Source of the DNA: Mesostigma viride
Taxonomy: Eukaryota; Streptophyta; Mesostigmatophyceae; Mesostigmatales; Mesostigmataceae
Direction: 5' to 3'
Length of the DNA stretch: 64,000 nucleotides
NCBI GenBank assembly: GCA_009746045.1
Contig: RPFO01000106.1
Coordinates: 1,571,711-1,635,710, forward strand
Below are positions 42,823 to 53,526 of the stretch, one piece after another (position 1 is the first letter of the stretch; every line of letters begins with the position of its first letter). Made by a program: the position numbers and the translations under genes. The notes under the pieces are model-generated. The model saw only the letters and a list, made by a program, of their open reading frames with translations. It was not told where the DNA came from and searched no databases.

Positions 42823-44020
42823 ATGAGTGAGGGAGCTATTGACCAACAAGCGCGCCTTATGGGCTTTGCGCGGCGCGGCGCTGGGATGGATGGACGAGAT
42901 GGACGCGATGGACGCGGTGGACGCGATGGACGCGGGGACGGCCAGGCGCTGGGAGACCAGGCTGCGGTGCCAGATGATCAGAGCCAAGGATCGCAGGGCG
43001 GTCAGAACGCGCCAGCCGCAGATCAAGCGGCACCTAAGCGACCGACCGTGGCTGAGGGGTACGCGGTGCTAGGCCAGTTTCAGTCCATCATGCAAGGACA
43101 ATTGGCAGCCCCGGGACGCTGAGAGGATGTTAGAGGACATGAACTTGTACACGGAGATATACACCGGTGACAAGCTTCGCATCCTGGCGTCTAGTGCCTA
43201 CATAAGGCAGTCGGCGAGGCGGCTGTTCAAGTTTGTTCGGGAGCGACACGCGGCGGGGGACACCTGGGCGGCGTTTATGACGCGACTCAGGGTGTTCCTG
43301 AGTGACAAGAGGACCATAGATGGGTCCCACCTGAAGCATGCAAGAATACCTGGACTACAAGCCCATCAAGGGGCAGCTAGTGGTCCACGCCTTTGAAGAC
43401 TTCGTCAAGCTGAGGGAGGACGCCATGGCCAAGGGATTCTTCGTGGCAGATCGGATGGCCATGGGCGACTTTCTCAAGTCGCTGCAGCTGGATCCGGTCA
43501 CCATGGATAATGTAACCATCCACATGCGACAGGTCCATGGCTGGGCAGCCATGACGGACCAGTTGTATGAGACTGTTTCAGCGGCAAGTACGTGGGTGGT
43601 AAGCGCCCTCGTCAAGGTGACGAGGAGGCCGCTGAACCTACGGTTAAGTCCATGAGGGGATCGGGCCACGGGGGCCCAGCGCCCTCGAGAGGGCCTTAGA
43701 CCTCTTCAAGGGGTCGAGGAAGGTCCAGGAGGGGGCGTGACAGAAGGGCTGGACGGGGGACCCCGCCGAAGTCGGGACATCCACAGTCCCAGTTTGACTT
43801 CAAGAGGGTGGGTGGTCCTCCCAAGGCTGGGCCCAGCAGTGGGACCTCACGGGACATCAGTCAGGTGGAATGTTATTTCTGCCAGGGGAAGGGTCACTTC
43901 AGGAATGAGTGTCCCTCGTACCTGAGGCAGGAAGGTCAGAGCAAGCCAGCTCAGGGTGGCAGCAAGGACAAGGCTGGTCCATCCCAGGATAAGGGCAAGG
44001 GCAAGGCTGCTGATCATTGA
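42823..44020 (+). pseudogene. gag with zinc knuckle, frameshifted
   Basis: Frames in order: 42,823-43,122 (MSEGAIDQQARLMGF, GRDGRDGRGG), 43,127-43,337 (MNLYTEIYTGDKLRILASS, WAAFMTRLRVFLSDKR, typical capsid-region helices), 43,338-43,655 (LVVHAFEDFVKLREDAM) and 43,808-44,020 with CYFCQGKGHFRNEC, a CX2CX4HX4C nucleocapsid knuckle, followed by a Lys-rich tail. At least three frame changes separate them. Confidence 0.75.
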
Positions 44021-44053
44021 CTTGAGCCTGCACACATCCCTGAACCCTGGAGG

Positions 44054-45736
44054 GTGCCCCCAGGGGTGTGTAATGTAGCTGCTAGTGACGGCAGTGAGGG
44101 GCAGCCCCATGCTCTAGTGACAGAGCCTATTGGACACGATGGGGCAAGCTTGGTTACCACAGAGAGTATGCCAGCTGTAGCTGCAGTGGTTACTCGCCAA
44201 CGTGCCCGCCATGGCGGTGCTGAGCCTGAGGTAGGACCTGGTGATGTGGACCCAGGTGGATCTCAGAAGCATTCTGACCGTGCAGGACTGGCACAGGATG
44301 GTCAGGATGAGGATAGGGCTGGAGACAGTCTGACAGGCACGACCCTGGTGCCTCCTGTACATAAGGGATCTGTACATACCTTGAGTGCTAATAATGACAA
44401 TAAAAGATTTTCTCTCTTGTATGACATTGCCTCAAGGTTGCATACCATGTTTGGCCATGCAGCTCAGTCTTTGCAAGTTGCTAGACGGCTGGGAGGAAGT
44501 GAGTTGTACTCCATCTGCCAACAGGTTGCTCAAGCTTGCAAGTGCAGGCTAGTTGCTAGAAAGCCCAAGCAGTCTCATGCCAGGACTCCTATTTTGCAGC
44601 CAGGCCATGTGCAGGTAGATATTCAGAGAATCAGGGGTTTGAAGCTGCTGGTGGCAGTGGACAGATATACCAAGTACAAGACCCTAGAGATCCTGCCTGA
44701 CATGGAGAAGCCTACATTGATTGCTGCTCTGAAGTTGACAAGGAGCAGGTACCCTGGGTTGGAGTTGTTGCAGTGTGACATTCAGTTTGAGTGCTGTGAG
44801 AACCTGCCAGAGTTTCCAGAGTTGCTGATTACACCCAGGGAGAGCCACGGCCAGCAAGGGGTGGTGGAGAGAGCCATCCAAGAGATCAAGACTGTGCTGC
44901 TGGTGGAGAGGATTCCAAGGACGTCATCTGCCATTGTGACATCTGCATGGCTACGTTCTGTGGAGGATAGGCTGAACCTCAGGACTCCCATGTTCTTTGG
45001 TGACATTGCCATCAATCCTCTTATGCTGCATACCAGGATGCTGCCAGCTGATGCTGAGCAGGCATGGAAGGAGAAGCTAGAGGCCAAGTTCCTCAAGCTG
45101 AGGCAGAAAGACAAGGGCTGGAGTGTCCTAGAACCTAACGTTGGACAACAGGTTGTTGTGTGGAAGGAACCAAGCTTTCCAGGGAAACGTGGCAGCTGGC
45201 ATGATGGGGTGGTGACCCGAGTAGAAGCCGCTGGCCATAAGTGCTGGGTGGCCATTGATGGCTCCCAAGCAGTGCACCGTCTGTCCTGGTCAAAGATCCG
45301 TCCCCGGGGAGGTAATCAAGGAGACCTCTTCCAGGTGCCCGTTGGTGTACAAGGCGGGGGTGACGTGGAACTTCCTGATCAGGGTGCTACAGCTGTATCG
45401 AGCCCTCAGGGTGACCCTGGCCCGGCCCCTGGGGTACCTTCACATACGGTGGTTGGGCAAGCAGGCGGACAGGCTGCACCTCCGGAACGGCCCGACACCA
45501 GGCCTAGGGGTGTGCGTCTATCAGATATTGTACAGGCTTTGCAAAGAGCCAAGAAGGAGCCTAAGGTGTCCAAGCTTGTCCAGTTGGATGAACCTGAGGT
45601 AGCTGCCATGGAGATAGATACCAATGCACAGGTTTCTGTCATGGGACCTCAGCATACAGGAGAACTGCTGGTCGGAGAACCAAGTTGCCCCTGGGTGTCT
45701 GATTTCAGTGGTAGGACGCATCTAACCCTTCAACTG
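44054..45736 (+). pseudogene. Integrase and start of protease, retrotransposon copy 1
   Basis: One long frame. Integrase: an H-x3-H of the zinc domain (LHTMFGHAAQ), then a degenerate ACKC instead of CxxC; catalytic D in VQVDIQRI, D in LLQCDIQFEC, E in GQQGVVERAIQEIK; then an SH3-like module VGQQVVVWKEPS...GSWHDGVVTR. After a Pro/Gly linker comes EIDTNAQVSVMG, a retropepsin-type DTxA active site. The frame continues to DFSGRTHLTLQL, where the DNA transposon at 45,737 interrupts it. Protease therefore follows integrase. Confidence 0.8.
45729..45736. repeat. 8-bp target duplication, left copy
   Basis: TTCAACTG, repeated at 47,764-47,771. Without the insert the protease frame runs straight through. 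Confidence 0.8.
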
Positions 45737-47763
45737 TCAAAACTCGAACCACGAGAACGGACTGAGTTTGGGTATCTTTGTGCGCCTGAGAGTAACTAGC
45801 CGAATAACATTTTCTGGCCCACCCTTGGAACCAAGCATGCTTTTATATCAAATAATGTTTGGGAAATTTGGTTGGTCACATATCCATGCCCTACACCTGC
45901 TAAAAATAGCACCCCCCTCAGGGGGGTACAGTGCACATGGGGTTGGAGACATATATAATGCATTATCGACCATTTACACAAATCAGTTGGCCCTGGCCTT
46001 TTAAAGGCAGGTTATTATAATCATAGACATGCCATCAATGCATTCACAACATGAAATGTCACAAAACTGTGGACGCTAGCTACAAAATGGCCAAAGCCAG
46101 CTGGCACCGTTATAACGGTGCCAGCTGGCAGGGGTATAAATGGTAGCATAACAACACAAAACTTTATTCCAATTGGCATGAAACAACAAGGGATGCCCAA
46201 TTGGGCATCATGCACCATACCCAGGTGATAAAACAAGAGACCATGCCATATAACACATGCCAACATGCCGCAAGGGGCCAAAATGGCACTAGCGCGCGCG
46301 TGCGGTATACATAGCGCAAGACTAGCCAAGGGTGTAGCTAACTGTAAATTGGGCTACCTGGCTATGTGCCAAACTACGGATTGCGCCTCTGGGTGCGCAG
46401 ATCCTGCCTCCTACAAGGCCCTGTCAGCTGGGTGCCAGCTGCCAACGTGCGGGTCGTGCGGCCATTGGCCTCAGCCCATGCGCGGCCAGCCGGGCTGCGG
46501 GCTGACAAGGGCTGCATGGCACGCTGGCGGCGGGCGTCGTCGTCGTCGAGGCCAGCCACTGGCCCAGCGTGGAAGCTGAGATAAGCCAGCATATAAGACA
46601 CAAGACCATGCTAAAAAATAGGTGAAAGGCTCATTAATCAAGGCCTCAAGCGCGCGTCAAAGGGGTGGCAAGGAGCTACATCACTAACCCACCCGATGAA
46701 TGACAAAACACCTCCACGTTCTTTGCAACAATAAAGAAAACAAAATGAACAAGTTGGTAATGCTTCCATGCAAACAGGTATTGGGTATCTCCATGTTTGT
46801 CACATGCAATGGATGCAAAATCAGAAGGTGGGCGTTGGCCAGCAAAACAAGAAGCCATGCCTAAAACTGGTCAGAAAAGAACTTGTCTCGGGCTGTTTGA
46901 GCCAGGAAAAGCATTGGGTAATCACCTGTACCATATTACTAACCAATACCAACCGTTATCACGCTATTTCCGTTGCAGCCTCAGCTAACAGCGACCAAAC
47001 ATGGTCCAAAATCTGCTTGACCTGATGGTATTCCACAACTATGACAAGCCGATGCGTAGAGGGAGCAAAACAACAAAATGACAATCACAAGCCCTCGATT
47101 ATAACCCTGATATTAGTTATAAACGATAATACAACCATATACGGTTAACGGAACACGCTAGGAGGCTAGAACGTACCAGGTCGGAACAGCAGATTACCTT
47201 TCCTGCGGGAGCCAGCACGCCCGATTCATGGACGTAGCCTCGAGCCTTTCCTGGCTGCCAATTCTAGCAAATCTGGTTGGGAACAACGTCAAAGGTTTAT
47301 CCATGCGCAAATACCTCGAAAATTTCCGCCTAGCAACATGCAGCACTCGCACTGTCACCGCCTGGCCGCTGACATGATTTGCTGCGCCGACCAGCACCCC
47401 GATGACCCATCTACGCATCTTCAAACGTTCCATGGCTGGGGACAAAACTTTTTTAGGACTTGAAAATCATGCCTACAAAATTTGAGTCCATTATGTCAAG
47501 CCATTCTCTCGTACCAGTCAGTTGCGTGCACCGCCATAGCCGTGCGCGTCAATATTTTTCATGCACGTCGGTCCCGTTGGACCATGGTACCCCCCTAACT
47601 TTGCTCAAGCATATCTCCCTGGCCAGGTGTCCAAAATACGGTCTGAATAGCGCCAGGCATAGCTTACGTCTAGATCTTTCGATCCCCCCAGGTTTGACCG
47701 TTAAATGACTATTGGCGCGGCGCCTGGTTCTGCCACAAACTCAGTCCGTTAGAGTGGCGCGAG
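45737..47763. mobile_element. Non-autonomous DNA transposon with 8-bp duplication (hAT-like)
   Basis: About 2,027 bp. Both ends carry AACGGACTGAGTTTG in inverted orientation: left ACTCGAACCACGAGAACGG, right complement ACTCGCGCCACTCTAACGG. The left end has six further bases, so the termini are offset. The 8-bp duplication fits hAT-type insertion. No transposase is recognised; frames at 47,194-47,445 (minus) and 46,265-46,579 (plus) have no motif. Confidence 0.75.
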
Positions 47764-47771
47764 TTCAACTG

Positions 47772-49711
47772 GCGCCACGAAAACGGACTCAGTACAGTTT
47801 AAGGGCTAAGGGTGTTGGGAGAGGTTACTGCCCCTGTCATGGGTGTGGATGTGACCTTCCTTGTCCTAGTCTCCTAGAGGACTATGATGGCCCTGTGATT
47901 TTGGGTCAGAATTTTCTGGGCAATCCTGGGATTTCTATCAGAGCTACAGCTCTGAAAAGAGATGGCTGGGGGATGATTCCCCTAGAAAATTTCAGGACAA
48001 CATTTCCAATCAGGTGCAGGGTCAAGCCGGTCAAGGGTGTAAAATGGGATGAAGGGGAGGTGCCCCCAGCAGCCAGTTTGGTGATTCCAGCTGTGTTGCA
48101 CCCCAGCAGTATTGGCATAACTCACAGGAGCCTTGCTGCACACTCTCCTTTGACATATGACCAGCTGGTCCAAGAGATGAGCTCGCCTACTTTGTTTGAG
48201 GCTTGGAAGCTCGCCTTCTCCAAGGCATTGGAGGAGTGGTTGCAGTTTGAGTGTGCTGCACCAACAGACAGACGCCCCCCAGCATCAAGGAAGCTTGCTT
48301 TGAGATTTGTGCTGAAGAGGAAGGTTGTGGATGAGGTATCAGTGCCCCATGTCAGGCCTGTCCTGAATGAGTATCACGGCACGGGGAGTCTGCCAGGAGA
48401 GGAGCTGTACACGCCAGGGATGCTACACGACACATGGAGAATTTTGCTATGTCTCTACGTGGGGTTGCTGAACATGCAGGGGAGCAGCTATGTCATCAGT
48501 GCTGCTGGACTTCAAGAGGGCATTTTTAAAATCTGATCCAGAAGTGGCCAGGAGGGTGTGGAAGCAGGATGAGCCTTACTGTGTTGAGGTGCCTGCCATC
48601 TGGAAGCTGGAGCTGCATCAACAATTCCTGGTTATTCTGAAGGGCCTGGAAGGACTCAGGTCGAGCCCAATCATCTGGAGACTCACGCTGCAGGAAGCTC
48701 TGATCAGTGAGTGTGGCTTGAGAGTGTCTTCAGTTGATCCCTGTTTGCTGCTGGCCCAATGGGAGGGTCTGCCAGTGTATGCTAGTTTGCATGGAGATGA
48801 TCTGCATTTGCTAGCCCCCACGACCTGGCTGAAGAAGTTTATTCCTGTCATCAGTGGCAAGTTTTCACTGGGCAAGGAGCTGTGGCAGGAGCCCAACAAG
48901 CCTGTAGTGTTCTGTGGAATGCAGGCTACCCTGTTCAGGAGGGACGGGGAGTGGAGTATCAGGCTTCAGGCTGGAGGAGATTATAAACAGACCATTGTGA
49001 AGGCCTTGCCAGAGAAGATCACCCAGGCTGCAGGACCTGAGTTGAGAGGCATGTGGGCCTGGTTTGCCAGCATCTGTGGTCCGTCTTTGATGGTCCATAG
49101 CAGAATGCCTGATGAGGTGCTTGAGGATGAGAAGCCTCGAGTCATAGCCCGGTTGGTGGAGAGTACCCCTGATCTGATTTTGTCTGGGATTGACTTTGCC
49201 CAGCCTATCACCTTGGAGATCTTTGTTGACAGTTCCATGGATGCTCGCCAGGTTACCAAGGTCAGGGGGAGATCTGCTGCTCTGTTTGCTTTTTATCAGA
49301 GCAGGGCAAGTTTGTTCAGCTGGTACAGCAAACTGCAGAAGAGGGTCTGTATCAGTTCAGATGTGGCAGAATGCAGGGCCATATGCGAGGGGATCCAGTC
49401 CAGCCTGTACATAAAGGAGTTAATTAATGCTGGAGCTGGCTTCAGTTACCCCTTGGACCTTGCAGATGGAGACGTTGTTGCTAACAGACAGCATGGGTAT
49501 GGTCCAGTTTGTTCACAAGCAGCTGGCCAGAAGCCGGGACCTGGATTATTTGTTGCTGAAAGAGTTGGCCAGTTTGGTTGACTTGAAGCATATCCCTGGC
49601 GAGGAGAACCCTGCTGATGCATTGACAAAGCTGCCACACAAGGCCCCAGCCCAGTACAATGTACTGAGGAAGCTCATGAATGCTGACTGTCAAGTCGGTC
49701 TATCTGTCTAA
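47772..49711 (+). pseudogene. Protease end, RT and RNase H, retrotransposon copy 1
   Basis: Continues from the interrupted protease: GPVILGQNFLGNPGISI is the retropepsin 'ILGxxFL' motif. RT follows: LALRFVLKRKVV-like lead-in, LLDFKRAFLKSDP (motif A Asp), SLHGDDLHLL (active site, HGDD). RNase H: EIFVDSSMD (Asp), WYSKLQKRVCISSDVAECRA (Glu), LLTDSMGMVQFV (Asp), and KHIPGEENPADALTKLP. Frame changes at about 48,510 and 49,470 break it. RT/RNase H type is Ty1/copia. Confidence 0.85.
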
Positions 49712-50459
49712 AAGCTGAGAGCTGGGTGCTTAAGTCTCTGGATATCAGGCTGGGAGCTTGATTGTACAAAATCCTGAGCACACCTTGAGGGGTGAGACAT
49801 GTCTCTGGTGTGGGAATGTCTGACATTGTCTCTGATGGAGAGATGTCTATCTGGGGTTTTCATCTCAGTCTGAGGTTTCCCCAGATCTGTGGTTTGTGGG
49901 CGGGGTTCGATTCCCTGGTGCCGTCTTAAGGCGGAGTTTCACGGACTGGCTGACCCATCCACCATGCTGGTGAGGTGGCGACAGGTCCCCTGATTTTCCA
50001 CGGTTGGAACGAGTATAGGAGCTTGTGTTTTGCATGTGCTTCGCGTAGATGTTGTGTCTGGTTCGATAAGGGGCAGCAGACCGGCGCCGACTCCCGTCTG
50101 GGGGTCAGCAATGTTTTCTGATGAGCTGTTGTGGGTGATCTGTGGGGTTTCGCCTAAGGTCCTGAAGGTTGTACATACTTCTCAAGTTCTTAGCTGAACA
50201 CCTATGGGCTGCCACAGTTGGCCAACCTCTTGTACATGGGTAACACAACGAGCCTCCCGTGAAGGGATAGGGACTCATTGTAATTTGTTTGTGCTCCTGA
50301 GCCAGTATGGGTGCTATGTACATATAATAAGGAATCCAAGCTGACTGTCATGCCCAGCGGGTTGTGACTTGTAGTCGGGGAGGATGTCCAGTACCCATTG
50401 TGTGTGTTTGTATGTAGACTTGTGTGAGCTGCTACAGCTCAAGAAAAGAAAGGATTGGA
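49712..50459 (+). other. 3' region of retrotransposon copy 1
   Basis: 748 bases without coding capacity between the RNase H stop and the 3' LTR. They contain the T-arm-like block at 49,898-49,920 and end with a purine-rich AAGAAAAGAAAGGATTGGA directly before the LTR, a plausible polypurine tract. Confidence 0.7.
49898..49920 (+). other. tRNA T-arm-like block
   Basis: CGGGG-TTCGATT-CCCTG folds as a 5-bp stem (one G-T pair) with a 7-base T-loop and matches the B-box consensus GGTTCGANNCC. The same 22 bases occur in the reverse-oriented element at 55,841-55,862. Confidence 0.65.
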
Positions 50460-51165
50460 GTTAACGCCAAGCGCATTGGCGTGATCCTGATTCGGCATAT
50501 CTCTGCGATTCCAGCGGCACCGGAACGAGTTCATTCCGACAAGTATCAAGAAAGTTATGGCGTTCCGACTTCCCGGTCGCGCGCAAGCGCGAGCCGGCTG
50601 TTCTTCTAAGTCGGACGTGAATATTTGCCGACGACATATGGGGTCGACAGTAATTCCTGGGCTGACAGGAATTAGGTGCTGTACCTACGACGGTATTGGA
50701 TTAATACGTCGTACGCAGGAAATAGGAACCTTAACCTGTGGTCTGTTGGTACCGCAGGTTTAGTCCTGGACTTCTAGTAGGTGCAGATGCAATAGTCACT
50801 GTGGACTGCGCTCTGTGGTCACTGTGCCTGTATGGCAGACCTACTGTATAGGAACTGGGCGCTGTACAGGTAGTGAATACTGTACCGGGGGTGTTATTAC
50901 TGAGCAGGCCTCCTAGGCTGCTCAGGACTAGCAAGCACAGTGCACAAGTATATAAAGAATAGGCCAGTGCCAATTGGGCATCTCTTGCGAGCCCGCCTCA
51001 CGTGTGTTGCCTTGACTTGGCAAGCGCGTGTACAGTATGTACAAGCCTCAAGTGTGTGAGCGCTGTAACATTATCCAATTTTAACAAAGCTCCGTTTCCA
51101 ACCATATTCACACATTGCTGCATTGCAACCATATCCTTCACATTGCGTTTGCGAAGAACGTTAAC
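50460..51165 (+). repeat. 3' LTR, uninterrupted
   Basis: 706 bp, GTTAACG...CGTTAAC. It serves as the empty-site reference for both insertions in the 5' LTR. Confidence 0.92.
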
Positions 51166-51495
51166 TAAAGAAGACGCGGAAAAATTGACATCGTCTACGC
51201 GAACCGCGCCGCTGCTAGAAGCTAACGTCAGACCGCCCGCGGTCGTGCTAATCTGATTACCTGACAACGACAGGTTGTCGACTGCGAGACCGCCTATCAT
51301 GCTAGTGGTTCCCGCGATGAGCAACAGGTTCGTGGCGTCGGAACCCAGCCCGTCGTTCGGATTGATCACGATGCGGTCCTTTGAGGAAATGACCAGATCG
51401 CGATTCAACGCGGAAGGGTTGGTATCGCCCGACACGGCGGTAGTCGTCACGCTACCGAAACGCATATTGCTCAAGTTCTCGCAAGGGGTGGCCAT
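51166..51495 (-). pseudogene. Fibre-like viral-type protein, N-terminal part
   Basis: Starts at ATG 51,495 (MATPCENLSNMRFGSVTTTA) preceded by an AT-rich TATAAATTTAATCG. It continues with SALNRDLVISSKDRIVIN and LLLIAGTTSMIGGLAVDNLS, beta-rich Ser/Thr/Asn/Gly sequence typical of fibre proteins of large algal viruses. The frame enters TAAAGAA and is cut by the LTR element; the repeat part at 35,186-35,468 is in register. The two parts give roughly 200 residues before the fused end. Confidence 0.65.
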
Positions 51496-51588
51496 GGCAA
51501 CAAGTGGGTGCATACACTGGTGGCTTTCGATTAAATTTATACATTGCATTCAAGAAGACTTGGTGACCGCGAGGTACTTGTTCAGAAA

Positions 51589-51836
51589 CTATTTCTTGTC
51601 GGCCTCCGAGGCCACCTGTATCACGATGGTTTCGAGGGCGCCCGCGTAGTCCGAGGCCAGCGTGATGTCGCTCATCTCCCCCCATGCGTGTTGATGATCG
51701 TCCCGTTCCCCTGGTTCTCGTCGCCTTCGATGACGGCCACGACTCGATGGTCTTCGCCTCTAGAGTTCAGCTCGACGCGGAAATGATACGACCTACCCGC
51801 CGGGACGACGACCACGCCGACACCGACGAAGAGCAT
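51589..51836 (-). pseudogene. Virion-type protein fragment
   Basis: Two overlapping minus-strand frames read as one: VVVVPAGRSYHFRVELNSRG and VAVIEGDENQGNGTIINT, then after a one-base frame change near 51,675 WGEMSDITLASDYAGALETI and VIQVASEADKK, stop. It lies 94 bases upstream of the fibre gene on the same strand. The sequence looks beta-rich and structural; the family is not recognised. The 5' end is lost near 51,850. Confidence 0.5.
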
Positions 51837-51849
51837 GAGTTAGCATTTT

Positions 51850-52098
51850 GGGCAACCCATATGCTAAGTGGATGCAGTTGGGAAAGCCCTTTCCAACGCC
51901 GTGCTGACCGCCTGAAACAGACAAGGGACGAGAAAGATATGAGGTCCCGAAGTCCTAGCCGTCCGTGGCCGACTACGGCGCAGTCCTCTGGTATAGTGGA
52001 CAGGACACGTGGCAGGCCATGCCTGCACAGGCTTAGCCTGACTATCACGTGACTGTGGTCCACGTAGACCAGGAGGAGCAGCAGCCTGTGACTGGTGG
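51850..52098. other. Non-coding gap between viral remnant and repeat pair
   Basis: No gene seen. Short frames have no motif. This is the right flank of the viral block. Confidence 0.4.
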
Positions 52099-53083
52099 TG
52101 TCGCGTCCGTGATCTATCACGTCCGCAATTCAGATTTTAGCGTACTTCTGACGTCCGCAGCCTTGTGCGGGTTGCTATACCGCGGCCCGGTACTGACGCC
52201 GCGGATCTCAATTGTACTCACGCGCCAAGTCCGCTGAATTTGCTGACGGAACTTTTGGGCGGACCTGAATTTCACTGACATTCGTCACAAGGGCAGTTTG
52301 CCGAATGCTGGTACGCAGCAAGCCGGCGAGGCACTGAGCAGATGTGCAATTTCAGGATTTCAACGTGGGACACCAGACACAAATGCAAGGAAGCCCCAGG
52401 CGGTGCCTGGCATAGCCGATAGATTTGCCCTTGTATATTTGTGTTCGCTTGACAGATAAAGCTTGAAGTTTAGCTTGTCGGAAATTAGACAATGTTATGA
52501 TTGGCTGATGTCTAAAGTGGCGCTAGTGGCGCCAGCCGCCAGGCTTGAGCTTTGAGCAGTATAGAAGGATGAGCAACGAACCATGGTGGTCGTTGTTCGT
52601 CCGTTTCTCTCCCTCACAACTGGTTTGTTGTCTTCATGGGGTGAAATAGTTCGAGCAGCCCGGAGCAGCCCCCGTGAGTGGTTGCATGCAGTCAGTTGCC
52701 ATGAGGATGGACTGACGGATATGACAATGTATTGGTTTTGTTAAGAATGTGTGTAAGACTGAGAACGAGACAAGGGACAGGGCCTTCGGGCACCCTGGTC
52801 GTCGTTGGCAAGAATGCCAGTAGGAACTAGGTCGGGAACACACGCGCACTGCCGCCACAAGGGGCCTGCAGTGGCGTCAACCAAGGGACCTCACAGCTGC
52901 TCTTATAACTACAACATTACAACTCGACACTCTTTGTAATTCGTCATGTATCTCATTGGAATTGAAATGTCTTTTGGTTGCTTTAATGATAAAGCATGGT
53001 CTCAAGAATCGGCTGGTTGGGCCGGATTGCCTGTCATGAAGGTGGCGGTGCCATAAAGGACCGCACCTTTCATTCTCATTATA
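52099..53083 (+). repeat. 985-bp direct repeat, copy A
   Basis: Starts TGTCGCGTCCGTGATCTATC and ends TTTCATTCTCATTATA. Almost identical in sequence and equal in length to 53,527-54,511. A diverged relative is at 13,370-14,280. It could be an LTR of a small non-coding retrotransposon (443-bp interior), but no clean target duplication was found. Confidence 0.85.
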
Positions 53084-53526
53084 AACGGACGAACAACCCA
53101 TGATGGGTTCAGTCCGGCCAGCCTGGATGTTCCTCCTGCTTCACCCACGGAAGCACAAGGAAGAGGTTATTGCTTAGCCTTCAAAAGCATCTGAAGAGGT
53201 TAGGCTTTTCCCTGTACAAAGCCATTGAAGGGGTTATTGCTAAGCCTTTAAAAGCATGCATGTTAAGGTTGTTGCTGATCCTGGAAAAGCATCTTTGAGC
53301 AGCTGGATTTTTTTTTTCTTTTTGCTGCTGCCTGGAATGACGCCCTCTTTGGGCTTCCTTCTTTAGTGTGAGATGCCTTTCTTTCACTTTTTGCTCTCAC
53401 GCTGTTGTGAGCTAAATAGTGGGGGGGGAGGTGGCATATCTCACACATGATTACTGCTGATAGTGGATGCATTCCAAGAAGCGGTAATGACCAGTCTAGG
53501 ATGATATGGCACGCAAACGCGACAGC
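53084..53526 (+). other. 443-bp spacer between the direct repeats
   Basis: Contains two imperfect repeats around gaag-ggttattgcttagcctt-aaaagcat and a T-rich run at 53,307-53,325. No coding capacity. Its right end is also present in the 14.2-kb copy, so it belongs to the repeat family. Confidence 0.5.

Larger units (their letters stand above)
35469..51165 (+). mobile_element. LTR retrotransposon (copia-like), copy 1, nested insertions
   Basis: 15.7 kb bounded by LTRs starting GTTAACG and ending CGTTAAC, with TAAAGAA duplicated on both sides. The core is about 8.1 kb once three DNA transposons (36,084-39,355; 39,360-41,620; 45,737-47,763) are subtracted. Order: LTR, extra ORF, gag with CCHC knuckle, integrase, protease, RT, RNase H, 3' region with T-arm-like block, LTR. 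LTRs differ by three small indels and very few substitutions, so insertion is recent. Coding is broken by several frameshifts and the protease insertion. No conventional tRNA-CCA primer site follows the 5' LTR. Confidence 0.92.

Noticed and set aside
45796-47445. Transposase in the hAT-like element
   Set aside because: Short frames only, none with a hAT or other DDE signature; element called non-autonomous.
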